From Flavivirga algicola (GTDB lineage: Bacteria; Bacteroidota; Bacteroidia; Flavobacteriales; Flavobacteriaceae): 64,000 nucleotides of DNA. The notes beneath the pieces were generated by a model. That model was not told the DNA's origin, did not search any database, and saw nothing but the letters and a program-made list of their open reading frames with translations. Of this stretch, positions 9,274-17,327 are shown piece by piece; positions within the stretch are counted from its first letter, which is position 1, and every line of letters starts with the position of its first letter. The stretch is taken from the NCBI RefSeq assembly GCF_012910715.1, contig NZ_JABBHF010000018.1:1-64000 (forward strand). Reading direction: 5' to 3'. The translations under genes and the position numbers were made by a program.

Positions 9274-9693
9274 TTGCCCTATATGAAATTTGAAAATTCT
9301 ACCTATAGTAGTACCTTAAAATATTACAAATTAGAAATGCCATTTGGAAACTTCTACTTCTGCGAAGAACTCATAATATCAGAATTACATGCTGGTTTAC
9401 ACGTAGATTGGTCCAAGATTGAGATACTAGTTAAAGAAATCATAGATTTTTATGGTAAAGATGCTAAATTAGGATTTATATCCAACAGAGTAAACTCATA
9501 TTCTATAGATCCTCATAATTGGATCAAGGTCGAACAGTACAATTTAATTAAGAGTTGTGCCATTGTATATTACAATCATATGATGTATATGAATGCTACT
9601 TTAGAAAAAAGGTTCTCTAAAATTAAAATTCACCCTTGTCTATCTTTAGATGAAGCTATGGACTGGATTTTAGACTTGGAAGAAGTGAATTAA
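9274..9693 (+). CDS. Conserved small protein, tandem copy 2
   Basis: 139 residues after choosing the first Met (MPYMKFENS); the Met at codon 4 (9283) aligns exactly with the start of the first copy and may be the true start. No export signal. It is a diverged paralog of the preceding gene (SELHAGLHVDW, FISNRVNSYSIDPHNW, ATLEKRFSKIKIHPC, LSLDEAMDWILDLE). Possible STAS/SEC14-like fold, function unknown. Its last 4 nt overlap the end of the convergent rnz gene, leaving no room for a terminator between them. Confidence 0.7.
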   Translation: MPYMKFENSTYSSTLKYYKLEMPFGNFYFCEELIISELHAGLHVDWSKIEILVKEIIDFYGKDAKLGFISNRVNSYSIDPHNWIKVEQYNLIKSCAIVYYNHMMYMNATLEKRFSKIKIHPCLSLDEAMDWILDLEEVN

Positions 9694-10595
9694 AACTCAA
9701 AAGTTTTGCCATCTTCACATAACTCAACGTTATCAAAAACTTCTTGTGCTTCTTCTTTAAAAGCATTCAGGCTATCGTAACGTGTTGAATAATGGCCTAG
9801 TAACAGCGTACTTGCTTGAGCTAACTTTGCTATAGTAGCTGCTTCTTTTGCAGTAGAATGCTTTGTTTTCGGACCTAAATGTGCGTGTTTTTCTAAAAAA
9901 GTAGATTCATGATATAACACATCTACATTTTTTATAATAGGTACAATGTCCTCCTTATACATGGTATCACTACAAAAGGCATAACTCTTTGGTTTTAAAC
10001 CAGCTTTAGTTACCGATTCATTTTTAATAGTTTTACCATCTTCATTTACAACATCAAAACCTTGTGTTAGCTTTCGGTAATAAGCAACATGGATATTCGC
10101 CGCTTCAACAGCATCAATATCCAATTTACGATTGCCTTCTTTTTCTTTAAATAAAAATCCATTGGTATAAACCCTATGATTTAATGGCACAGTGTGTACT
10201 TCTACCCTGTCGTCTTCAAAAATTAGTTCTGATTCATTCGAAGTTAACTCATGGAAAATAAGATTATAATTAGTCCAGGAATCAGCCAACTTCATTTGTA
10301 AGGTTACCACTTCTTTAATACCTTTTGGGCCATAAATATGCAGATCTGTTTCTCGGGTAAGCAACCTAAACGTTGATATTAAACCAACCAATCCAAAAAA
10401 ATGATCCCCATGTAGATGCGATATAAATATGTGTTTAATACGATTAAACTTTATTTTATGCTTACGGAGCTGTACTTGAGTGCCTTCCCCACAATCAATT
10501 AAAAACATATGGTTATTAATTTCTAATACTTGGGATGTCGTATTGTTTAGTGTTCTTGGAGTTGCACTATAACAGCCTAAAATTGTGAGCCTCAT
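9690..10595 (-). CDS. rnz: Ribonuclease Z (tRNA 3' endonuclease)
   Basis: 301 residues, typical for bacterial RNase Z. It is a metallo-beta-lactamase-fold endonuclease that trims the 3' ends of tRNA precursors. Visible zinc ligands are SHLHGDHFFG near residues 59-68, the Asp in CSDTMYK, the HEST motif and the terminal LLGHYSTRY. The N-terminal LTILGCYSATPR and FLIDCGEGTQVQLRK segments are characteristic. It is the promoter-distal gene of a run pyrB, small protein, DUF3291 protein, rnz with spacings of 1-3 nt, so it is probably cotranscribed with pyrB. The convergent small gene overlaps its stop by 4 nt. Confidence 0.95.
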   Translation of the reverse strand: MRLTILGCYSATPRTLNNTTSQVLEINNHMFLIDCGEGTQVQLRKHKIKFNRIKHIFISHLHGDHFFGLVGLISTFRLLTRETDLHIYGPKGIKEVVTLQMKLADSWTNYNLIFHELTSNESELIFEDDRVEVHTVPLNHRVYTNGFLFKEKEGNRKLDIDAVEAANIHVAYYRKLTQGFDVVNEDGKTIKNESVTKAGLKPKSYAFCSDTMYKEDIVPIIKNVDVLYHESTFLEKHAHLGPKTKHSTAKEAATIAKLAQASTLLLGHYSTRYDSLNAFKEEAQEVFDNVELCEDGKTFEF

Positions 10596-10596
10596 A

Positions 10597-11073
10597 TTAC
10601 AAGACAGGTTTGTAATTTAATGAATCTGTGACTGTAAATTTGCTTTTAAAGCTAAAAGCATAAGGCGTTTCGCCATGCTTATTTAAATAATCCAGTCTGT
10701 TTTTAGCTTCGAGAAATGTTGGTTCATGTCCTTTAGGTATAAACCAAAATGCCATATGCATCATTTTCATTTTGTCAAACCATTCTTTTTTACGTTTAAA
10801 AACTTCGATATGTCCCGATTTATAAGTGTAATTAAATAAAGCTTCGATATTTTCCCAGACCGACATATTAATAAGCAAAGCTTCGTCTTGGAAAACCTGA
10901 GCTGCCAATTCCTTATTCTCATCCTTTAAACGCCATACAAAACCTTCACTTTTATCTGCTAAAGCATTAATTCTATCCAAATTGTTAACAAAATCCAACA
11001 TGATAGGATCATCAAGTGGAGCTAGTCTTTTTGCAATATTTATCTGCGCTAGATGTGATTCAGTCATATTCAA
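10597..11073 (-). CDS. DUF3291 domain protein
   Basis: 158 residues, soluble. The start segment HLAQINIAKRLAPLDDP, followed by FVNNLDRINALADKSEGFVW and later a FWFIPKGHEPTFLEAKNRL segment, fits DUF3291, a small dimeric alpha-beta-barrel-like family related to heme-degrading monooxygenase folds, function unknown. The gene starts 2 nt after the previous gene and ends 1 nt before rnz, so it is part of the pyrB-rnz run. Met3 (MTESHLAQ) is an equally possible start. Confidence 0.82.
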   Translation of the reverse strand: MNMTESHLAQINIAKRLAPLDDPIMLDFVNNLDRINALADKSEGFVWRLKDENKELAAQVFQDEALLINMSVWENIEALFNYTYKSGHIEVFKRKKEWFDKMKMMHMAFWFIPKGHEPTFLEAKNRLDYLNKHGETPYAFSFKSKFTVTDSLNYKPVL

Positions 11074-11075
11074 AT

Positions 11076-11408
11076 TTAAAGTCCTAAATCGCGCTCCATT
11101 TCCTCCATTTCAATAATATCATAAGCCTCCTGAATAGTTGGTACAACTATAATTTCGTCTGGAATATCATCCAGGTTAATACTATTTGAAACAATTACAA
11201 AAGATTGTTTAGCTGCACGATGCCTATTTGAAACATCAAGAAATTCAACAATATCTTGTAAACTCAGCTTATCTAAAGTTGTTAAAACAACAATGATGTT
11301 ATTGTTTTTGAACTTAGGATATAAAGCCTGTAATTTTTTAACTAATTCTATAACCGTGGCCTTTTCCTGTGTGATTATAGAAGTATTTCCGTTTTGGTCT
11401 AAAATCAT
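11076..11408 (-). CDS. Conserved small protein between pyrB and DUF3291 gene
   Basis: 110 residues without export signal. It has alternating beta and helix segments (NNIIVVLTTLDKL, DIVEFLDVSNRHR, SFVIVSNSINLDDIP, EIIVVPTIQEAYDIIEMEEMERDLGL), reminiscent of a STAS or response-regulator-like single domain, but lacks a phosphoacceptor pattern I can recognise. It begins 3 nt after the pyrB stop and ends 2 nt before the DUF3291 gene. The conserved position next to rnz in flavobacteria suggests a house-keeping role; I cannot name it. Confidence 0.7.
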   Translation of the reverse strand: MILDQNGNTSIITQEKATVIELVKKLQALYPKFKNNNIIVVLTTLDKLSLQDIVEFLDVSNRHRAAKQSFVIVSNSINLDDIPDEIIVVPTIQEAYDIIEMEEMERDLGL

Positions 11409-11411
11409 AAT

Positions 11412-12341
11412 CTACTGTTTTATTTTAGATGCTAATAAATATATAGCTGCCATTCTTATAGCGACACCGTTTTGAACTTGGTCTAAAATAATTGATTGTT
11501 TTGAATCGGCAACATCACTGGTAATTTCCACCCCCCTGTTAATGGGGCCTGGATGCATGATCGTTATTTCTTTATCTAATGAATCTAGCAATTCTCTATT
11601 AACACCAAACTGCTGTGTATACTCTCTAGTTGATGGAAAATAACTAATATCCATCCGCTCATTTTGAACACGCAACATATTTGCTACATCGCACCATTTT
11701 AATGCTTTACGTAAATTAGTCTCAACCTTTACTCCAAGTTTATCAATATACTTGGGCAACAATGTTTTTGGTCCACAAACCATGACTTGCGCACCCTGAA
11801 GCTGTAGTGCAAATATATTTGAAAGTGCTACACGACTATGAAGAATATCTCCAACAATAACAACTTTCTTTCCTTTTACATCTCCTAATTTTTCCCTTAT
11901 AGAATAAGAATCCAAAAGCGCTTGCGTTGGATGCTCATGAGCACCATCACCCGCATTTATAATGCTAGCATTAATATGTTTTGATAAAAATACACCAGCT
12001 CCAGGATTTGGATGCCTCATGACAACCATATCAACTTTCATAGATAAAATGTTATTAACCGTATCTATTAAGGTTTCGCCTTTTTTAACCGAAGACTGGC
12101 CTGACGAAAAATTGATAACATCAGCTGAAAGTCTTTTTTCGGCTAATTCGAATGATAGTTTTGTTCTTGTTGAATTTTCAAAGAAAAGGTTAGCTATGGT
12201 AATATCTCTAAGCGAAGGGACTTTTTTAATAGGTCTATTAATAACTTCTTTAAAATGATCGGCAGTTTCAAAAATAAGTTGGATATCTTGTTTATTAAGA
12301 TACTTTATTCCCAATAAGTGATTGACACTTAATTCACTCAT
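11412..12341 (-). CDS. pyrB: Aspartate carbamoyltransferase, catalytic chain
   Basis: 309 residues. It joins carbamoyl phosphate and aspartate in the first committed step of UMP synthesis. Visible motifs: the carbamoyl-phosphate loop FFENSTRTKLSFE near residues 52-64, RHPNPGAG, the HEHPTQALLD segment, VGDILHSRVALSN, and the C-terminal MHPGPINRGVEI aspartate-binding loop. No regulatory chain (pyrI) gene is adjacent. Directly upstream lies pyrR, 130 nt away, so the pair probably belongs to one pyrimidine-controlled unit. Downstream genes (small protein, DUF3291, rnz) follow almost without gaps. Confidence 0.96.
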   Translation of the reverse strand: MSELSVNHLLGIKYLNKQDIQLIFETADHFKEVINRPIKKVPSLRDITIANLFFENSTRTKLSFELAEKRLSADVINFSSGQSSVKKGETLIDTVNNILSMKVDMVVMRHPNPGAGVFLSKHINASIINAGDGAHEHPTQALLDSYSIREKLGDVKGKKVVIVGDILHSRVALSNIFALQLQGAQVMVCGPKTLLPKYIDKLGVKVETNLRKALKWCDVANMLRVQNERMDISYFPSTREYTQQFGVNRELLDSLDKEITIMHPGPINRGVEITSDVADSKQSIILDQVQNGVAIRMAAIYLLASKIKQ

Positions 12342-12452
12342 ATTTTTTTAATATTCAGTGGCAATTATCAGTTGCCTGTTTTTTATTAGATTAGGTCTCG
12401 ACTTCACTTGTCTTAAGCAAAACCATAAAGCTCGATCTATCTCCCCCTTTAT

Positions 12453-12466
12453 TTCTAGCTCTAGAA
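12453..12466. repeat. Perfect palindrome in the pyrR-pyrB gap
   Basis: TTCTAG, spacer CT, CTAGAA, beginning 6 nt after the pyrR stop on the minus strand. It is a short perfect inverted repeat without a T-tract. It might be an RNA processing or protein site in the pyrR-pyrB leader, or chance. I saw no match to the Bacillus PyrR-binding loop. Confidence 0.3.
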
Positions 12467-12471
12467 GACTA

Positions 12472-13011
12472 TTATTTTTCAATTAAATAAACAGAATCCT
12501 CATAATCATGCTCTTCCCAGTTTACTTTTACTTTTTCGTTATTTATAACATCTACTTGCCTGCCCCGATAATCTGGTTGTATAGGTAAATGTCTACTAAA
12601 ACGTCTATCTATCAACGTTAATAATTCTATTTCGTTTGGCCTACCAAAAGACTGAATGGCAGTTAAAGCAGCACGAATACTACGACCTGTATATAAAACA
12701 TCATCAATAAACACAATGTTTTTATCTTCTACTAAAAAATTAAGTTTAGTCGTATTAGCTTCAAGCGTTTTCTCCCCTCTACGAAAATCATCCCTGTAAA
12801 ATGTAATATCTAGATGGCCTAATTGAATGTTTTTAACATGATAATCTTCTTTCAATATTTTCGCTAATCTATCAGCTAAGAAAATACCCCGTGGCTGTAA
12901 ACCAATTAAAACTGTATTAGAAAAGTCATTGTGTTTTTCAATAAGTTGACAAGCCAATCGATGAAGAATGATGTTTACCTCTTTTGCGTTAAGTAAAACT
13001 TTTTGACTCAT
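12472..13011 (-). CDS. pyrR: PyrR: pyrimidine operon regulator / uracil phosphoribosyltransferase
   Basis: 179 residues when started at MSQKVLLNAKEV. The longer frame adds MYSRYVWIVY, which has no family counterpart, and a TATCTTTG box at 13039-13046 would begin transcription inside it. The phosphoribosyltransferase fold is clear: LIGLQPRGIFLADRL, the PRPP loop VFIDDVLYTGRSIRAAL, LTLIDRRFSRHLPIQPDYRGR. Known PyrR proteins convert uracil and PRPP to UMP and, in many bacteria, bind nascent pyr mRNA to attenuate transcription. Position just upstream of pyrB agrees with either role. Whether the RNA-binding role persists in Bacteroidota is not shown by this sequence. Confidence 0.92.
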   Translation of the reverse strand: MSQKVLLNAKEVNIILHRLACQLIEKHNDFSNTVLIGLQPRGIFLADRLAKILKEDYHVKNIQLGHLDITFYRDDFRRGEKTLEANTTKLNFLVEDKNIVFIDDVLYTGRSIRAALTAIQSFGRPNEIELLTLIDRRFSRHLPIQPDYRGRQVDVINNEKVKVNWEEHDYEDSVYLIEK

Positions 13012-13021
13012 ATATACTATC

Positions 13022-13053
13022 CAAACGTATCTGGAATACAAAGATAATGCAAA
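13022..13053 (-). promoter_or_regulatory. Bacteroidota-type promoter(s) of pyrR
   Basis: On the minus strand TTTG (13050-13053), 20 nt, then TACGTTTG (13022-13029). A second box, TATCTTTG, overlaps at 13039-13046 without a good -33 partner. Both fit TTTG-N19/20-TAnnTTTG. The second gives a leader of about 20 nt to the ATG at 13011. Confidence 0.55.
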
Positions 13054-13444
13054 ATTTTAGAAGTATAAACATAAAGTTAGGACTTATACCATCAATATCA
13101 TGATGCCAATAAAAAATGTTTTAACTATTTAAATGCCATTTATTAGTAATTACATCTTTTGTACAATGCAATATTTTATATAACTAGAATTTTTAATCTT
13201 GGCATATTGACATAATCTATACATCATCAATACTTTACATATTTTTTGTCTTTATAATTTTAGCCTAAAATGATTATAAATAATAAAGAGTGTATGATTT
13301 TTCTTGTTATTGTAAAAAAATAAAACTAGATTAGTGACGAAATTTCTCTCATATAGATGGATTGATTTCTGTCTTAATTAAAATGTGTAATTAATTATTT
13401 AATAGCTCAAAAAAACTATTAAATGTAACCAATAAATTGAATAT
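13054..13444. other. Divergent intergenic region upstream of the accessory operon
   Basis: Very AT-rich 391-nt spacer between pyrR and the phospholipase-D-like gene. I find no coding frame, tRNA or clear terminator. The nearest promoter-like word on the plus strand is TATTTTTTG at 13240, one base longer than the consensus and about 200 nt before the gene, so the operon promoter remains uncertain. Confidence 0.5.
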
Positions 13445-15052
13445 ATGAGATTAAGAAATCAAGCAAATGGTGTTTCATTGCATGTCATAGCAGGAACCCA
13501 TGTTGTATTACTTTGTTTGGATGTAAACGAAACTGCAAGAAAAGAATTATTAGGTTTTTTGCTAAAACGAAAAGAAATTGCTTCAGGAAAATCAAAAACA
13601 CTTAAAGGGTTTAAAGAATTTGAAAAAAACGGCAATAAAAATGATGAAAGTTTAATTCAATCTTTTCTTTGGGGTGATTATACCGCAGTACCCAATACCA
13701 ATTACGAATATTCTGCAACGCCAGTTTACGGGACTCCTGAAAACAGAAAAAACGGTAGTGAAATTAAAGTAGAGATTATTACCGAAAATCCAAACTCAGG
13801 AGAACACGGTGTCTTCTTTAATCGTGGTACAGTAGGTCAAGCCTATGCTAGAAAATTTGACAATAAAAACCCCGAAGAAATCCCAAATCATGAAGCCTAT
13901 AAATGGTTATCCCGAGGTTTGGAGGAAGCCATGTTGGCTTTTATAGGGGAAGCAAAAGGAAAAGATTATGCCTTGCGTGTAGCTGCTTACGAATTTGATT
14001 ACGTACCAGTTATTCAAGCTTTATACGATGCTTCAAAAAGAGGCGCAGATGTAAAGATTGTTTACGACAGATCTAAAGCTGGCCCTTGGAAAAATACGGA
14101 TGAAGCTATAGCCAACGTCCCTGGTGTTGAAAAATTAATGATCCCCAGAACAGCAAACTCATCCATAAAACATAATAAATATATTGTATTATTATATAAA
14201 GGAAAGCCAATAGAAGTATGGATGGGTTCCACTAATTTTACAAAAGGTGGAATTTTTGGACAATCAAATGTCGGCCATATAGTAAGGGACGAAATCATCG
14301 CTGAGGCATATTTAGAATATTGGACACGACTTTCCAAAGATCCTCAGATGAAAGAAATTCGTCCTTTAAATGAAGACCACACCCCTACTCCAAAAAAAGG
14401 TGTACCAAAAGGAATTACTCCAATTTTTAGCCCCAGACCTGATTTAAGTGTTTTGGATTGGTACGGAAAACAAATTGAAGAAGCAAAACAATCTATTGGT
14501 TTTACAGCAGCTTTTGGAGTGAATAAGGATTTTGCAGATATCATGAGCAAAGAGGACGATTCACTTCGATACATTTTATTAGAACATGAAGGGAATACCT
14601 TTGATGAATTTAAAGATACCCCAAACAATAGAATTGCTCTAGGAGCTGTGATTAATGACCAAGAAATAAAAGAAGAAGGTCTAAAAAACTGGGAAGCCGA
14701 ACATCTAACTGGCTTAAACGATCATGTTAAATATTTGCATACCAAATATCTTTTTGTAGACCCATTGACAGATGATCCAATCCTTATTACTGGATCTGCT
14801 AATTTTTCAAAAGCATCAACACAAAATAACGATGAGAATATGATCATTATTCGTGGTAACACCAATGTAGTGGATGTGTATCTTACAGAGTTTACCCGTT
14901 TATTCAATCATTTTGAATTCCGCGATCAATTAGCAAACAATGGATTTGATGAAGTTTATTTTAGCGATTATTTGGCTACAGATAATTCATGGACCAATAT
15001 TTATTTCAAAAAAGGAACACAACACTATATGGAACGTGAACTCTTTAGCTAA
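13445..15052 (+). CDS. Phospholipase-D-like protein (first gene of accessory operon)
   Basis: 535 residues, no signal peptide, so probably cytoplasmic. Two PLD catalytic motifs are visible. The first, around H243, reads HNKYIVLL and then GSTNF: the His and Lys are present but the usual Asp is Leu. The second, around H432, reads HTKYLFVD followed by GSANF and is complete. The N-terminal ~200 residues (GTHVVLLCLDV, IQSFLWGDYTA, HGVFFNRGTVGQAYARKF, WLSRGLEEAM) are a distinct domain that accompanies this PLD subfamily. PLD-fold enzymes hydrolyse or transfer phosphodiesters (lipids, nucleic acids); the substrate here is unknown. The next gene starts 14 nt downstream and the set appears to be one operon. 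Confidence 0.85.
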   Translation: MRLRNQANGVSLHVIAGTHVVLLCLDVNETARKELLGFLLKRKEIASGKSKTLKGFKEFEKNGNKNDESLIQSFLWGDYTAVPNTNYEYSATPVYGTPENRKNGSEIKVEIITENPNSGEHGVFFNRGTVGQAYARKFDNKNPEEIPNHEAYKWLSRGLEEAMLAFIGEAKGKDYALRVAAYEFDYVPVIQALYDASKRGADVKIVYDRSKAGPWKNTDEAIANVPGVEKLMIPRTANSSIKHNKYIVLLYKGKPIEVWMGSTNFTKGGIFGQSNVGHIVRDEIIAEAYLEYWTRLSKDPQMKEIRPLNEDHTPTPKKGVPKGITPIFSPRPDLSVLDWYGKQIEEAKQSIGFTAAFGVNKDFADIMSKEDDSLRYILLEHEGNTFDEFKDTPNNRIALGAVINDQEIKEEGLKNWEAEHLTGLNDHVKYLHTKYLFVDPLTDDPILITGSANFSKASTQNNDENMIIIRGNTNVVDVYLTEFTRLFNHFEFRDQLANNGFDEVYFSDYLATDNSWTNIYFKKGTQHYMERELFS

Positions 15053-15066
15053 AAAGAGTTCAAAAC

Positions 15067-15657
15067 ATGTACACAATTAATCTTTTAAACACACAATTTA
15101 TGAATACAGAACTTACTTCTATTGGGGGGGCTGTCTGCAATGAAACACTTTCTGCTGGTTTAATTTTTGCCGAAGGACAAAGCCTTACACATCAAAATAA
15201 AGAAGCCTTATGGGAAATCTTTGAAGCCATAGGAGCCAGTTGGGCTAATACCATTTATAATTCCAATAACCAAAGGAGCTCATGGTATGAAATGCTAAAA
15301 GCAAAAACCGAAAATGCTCCTAATTATGCAGGAGAATATGTAAATGCTATTTATGTGATTAATGAATTAAAAGCCATGTATGGAACCGAAGATGCTTATA
15401 AAAAGTTATTCTTTGAAAGTGGCATAGACAATAATGCACCACCAACTACCCGATTAGCTCATTGTAAAATATATGTGGTTAATGAGTTTATCCGAATGCA
15501 AATTACTGCTGGCGGATTCAAGAGTTGGGGAACCAAATATGATGGGGAGCAAGCAAGGAATTATCATGGGTTCTTAGGAGGAACACGATACAATCGTACG
15601 CCCAGAGTACGTGCTTATAATCCAGATACTAATAATCATAAAAACGATCAGGAATGA
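15067..15657 (+). CDS. Putative small partner subunit of the GMC oxidoreductase
   Basis: 196 residues without a recognisable signal peptide; a second Met at codon 12 (MNTELTSIGG) may be the start. I do not recognise a family with certainty. The helical middle (EALWEIFEAIGASW, AIYVINELKAMYG) and the C-terminal pattern NEFIRMQITAGGF, then NYHGFLGGTRYN and VRAY, recall the small chain of FAD-dependent sugar dehydrogenases, which sits beside a GMC-type large chain. The stop overlaps the start of the GMC gene by 4 nt (ATGA), a sign of translational coupling and fixed stoichiometry. Assignment as accessory subunit is inference from position and weak similarity. Confidence 0.6.
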   Translation: MYTINLLNTQFMNTELTSIGGAVCNETLSAGLIFAEGQSLTHQNKEALWEIFEAIGASWANTIYNSNNQRSSWYEMLKAKTENAPNYAGEYVNAIYVINELKAMYGTEDAYKKLFFESGIDNNAPPTTRLAHCKIYVVNEFIRMQITAGGFKSWGTKYDGEQARNYHGFLGGTRYNRTPRVRAYNPDTNNHKNDQE

Positions 15658-17327
15658 AAAACCAGTTTGACTATATAATTGTTGGTGGTGGCGTTGCAGC
15701 GGCAACTACAGCCAAAGGTTTGTTGGAACACAGACACGATACCTCCATATTAATTTTGGAAGCAGGTCCCGAAATCATAGCCAAAGACAGGCGTTTTTGG
15801 TGGGATTATATTACCCGAGGAGAAAGACCATATACCTTTACTTACGATCAAAAATTTGAAGCCGATTCTACAGGCAACATCGATTATCAAACCGATGGAG
15901 TTCGTGTAAAAGCATACGGGGGATCCACTATGCACTGGGGAGCCTGGTGTTTACGTTTTAGACCAGAAGATTTTAACCTGTTCACTAATACAGGAGAAGG
16001 AGCAGATTGGCCTATTAATTATGAAGATCTAGAAACCTATTACAATGATGCTGAAGCGTTTTTATCTGTATGTGGTGACGATAATGCTAATTGGGTTCCA
16101 AGATCGAAACCGTACCCTGTTCCTCCTTTCGAATGGACTGCTGCCGATGGAGAAATGATTAAGGCTTGGGAACAATTGGATGTTGTATACCAAGATGGTG
16201 ATATAAACCCTGGAACAAAAAACAAGATAAAATCTGGAAAAATGCCTATTGCACGTTACCGAAAATGTATGACAACAGGAACTTGCAAATATTGCCCTAT
16301 TGGCGGTCGGTTTAATGCTCAATATGTATTAGATGATTTAAAAAACGATACACGGTTCATCAATTTTGAGGTTAGAATAAACGCACCCGTACACCAAGTG
16401 AATGCTTCCAGTAAATCGAAAATAGAATCTGTAACATACACAGATAATCTTAGCGGTAATGAGTATACGGTTAAAGGCAATACAATAATCTTAGCATCTG
16501 GCGCCTACAATGTTCCTAAACTATTAAGAGCTTCAAAAAATGAATTCTGGAAAAATGGTATTGGAAACGATCATGATTTAGTAGGGCGTTTTGTGGTATC
16601 ACATTCTATGCTAAATGTGGTTGGTAAAGCTCCATCAAACCCTAATGGTTGGTTTCAGGAATACGATTTCCCAACCCTAATGTCGCACAGTTATAATACC
16701 AAAGAGCATCAAAAAAAAGGAAAGATTTTTATGTTTAAAAATCGTACGACTCCAAATGTTGATATTGCTCAATTAATGATTGATGGAAAAACCAGAGAAG
16801 AGATAGATGAAATAGTCTATGGAGAAATGACTATTAATATTCAAGCTTTTTTAGAAGAAAAAGGTAAATACAGCAATAGATTAGAGGCTAAACCTGGTAA
16901 GGACCGTTTTGGTCTGCCGCAAACAACAGTCCATTTTAGCAGAACGGAAGAAGAAATGAAAAATGCCAATGATCGCTTAAAATTATTGGAACAGATCATT
17001 GAAAAAATGGGACTGGAAGTCATATCCTCTCGGGTGGATAAACCAGGAGGGCATCATACAACAGGAACTGCTCGTATGGGAACAAGTCCAGAAAATAGCG
17101 TAACCGATAAATTCATGAAGGTACACGATACTGATAATCTATACGTATGTTCCAATGCTGCTTTCCCTACAGGAAGTGCCGTAAATCCTACACTTACACT
17201 TACGGCAATGGCTTTTAGATTAGTAAATCATTTTATTGAAAAACAAACAAACCAAACTAATTCCAAGACAAATAATGTTAACAAAAGAAATACAATTCAA
17301 GAATGCCTTTCAGGAGAAAGCAACTAA
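15654..17327 (+). CDS. GMC-family FAD-dependent oxidoreductase
   Basis: 557 residues, cytoplasmic by sequence. The N-terminal dinucleotide motif is IIVGGGVAAATTAKGLLE with the third Gly replaced by Ala; the FAD loop GGSTMHWGAWCLRFRPEDF is present; the catalytic end has HH at 467-468 in GGHHTTGTARMG and SAVNPTLTLTAMA. A cysteine group C205-x5-C211-x2-C214 lies in the substrate domain, a pattern shared with gluconate/sugar dehydrogenase-type GMC proteins. Family members oxidise alcohols or sugars and pass electrons to oxygen, quinone or a partner protein. The substrate is unknown. It is coupled to the small protein upstream and overlaps the ferritin-like gene downstream; its last ~25 residues are an Asn/Thr/Lys-rich tail lying within that overlap. 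Confidence 0.88.
   Translation: MKNQFDYIIVGGGVAAATTAKGLLEHRHDTSILILEAGPEIIAKDRRFWWDYITRGERPYTFTYDQKFEADSTGNIDYQTDGVRVKAYGGSTMHWGAWCLRFRPEDFNLFTNTGEGADWPINYEDLETYYNDAEAFLSVCGDDNANWVPRSKPYPVPPFEWTAADGEMIKAWEQLDVVYQDGDINPGTKNKIKSGKMPIARYRKCMTTGTCKYCPIGGRFNAQYVLDDLKNDTRFINFEVRINAPVHQVNASSKSKIESVTYTDNLSGNEYTVKGNTIILASGAYNVPKLLRASKNEFWKNGIGNDHDLVGRFVVSHSMLNVVGKAPSNPNGWFQEYDFPTLMSHSYNTKEHQKKGKIFMFKNRTTPNVDIAQLMIDGKTREEIDEIVYGEMTINIQAFLEEKGKYSNRLEAKPGKDRFGLPQTTVHFSRTEEEMKNANDRLKLLEQIIEKMGLEVISSRVDKPGGHHTTGTARMGTSPENSVTDKFMKVHDTDNLYVCSNAAFPTGSAVNPTLTLTAMAFRLVNHFIEKQTNQTNSKTNNVNKRNTIQECLSGESN

Noticed and set aside
12360-12385. GGCAA/TTGCC stem followed by T-run in the pyrR-pyrB gap
   Set aside because: The T-run points to the plus strand, where there is no gene to terminate; on the minus strand it lacks a T-tract, so an attenuator could not be supported.
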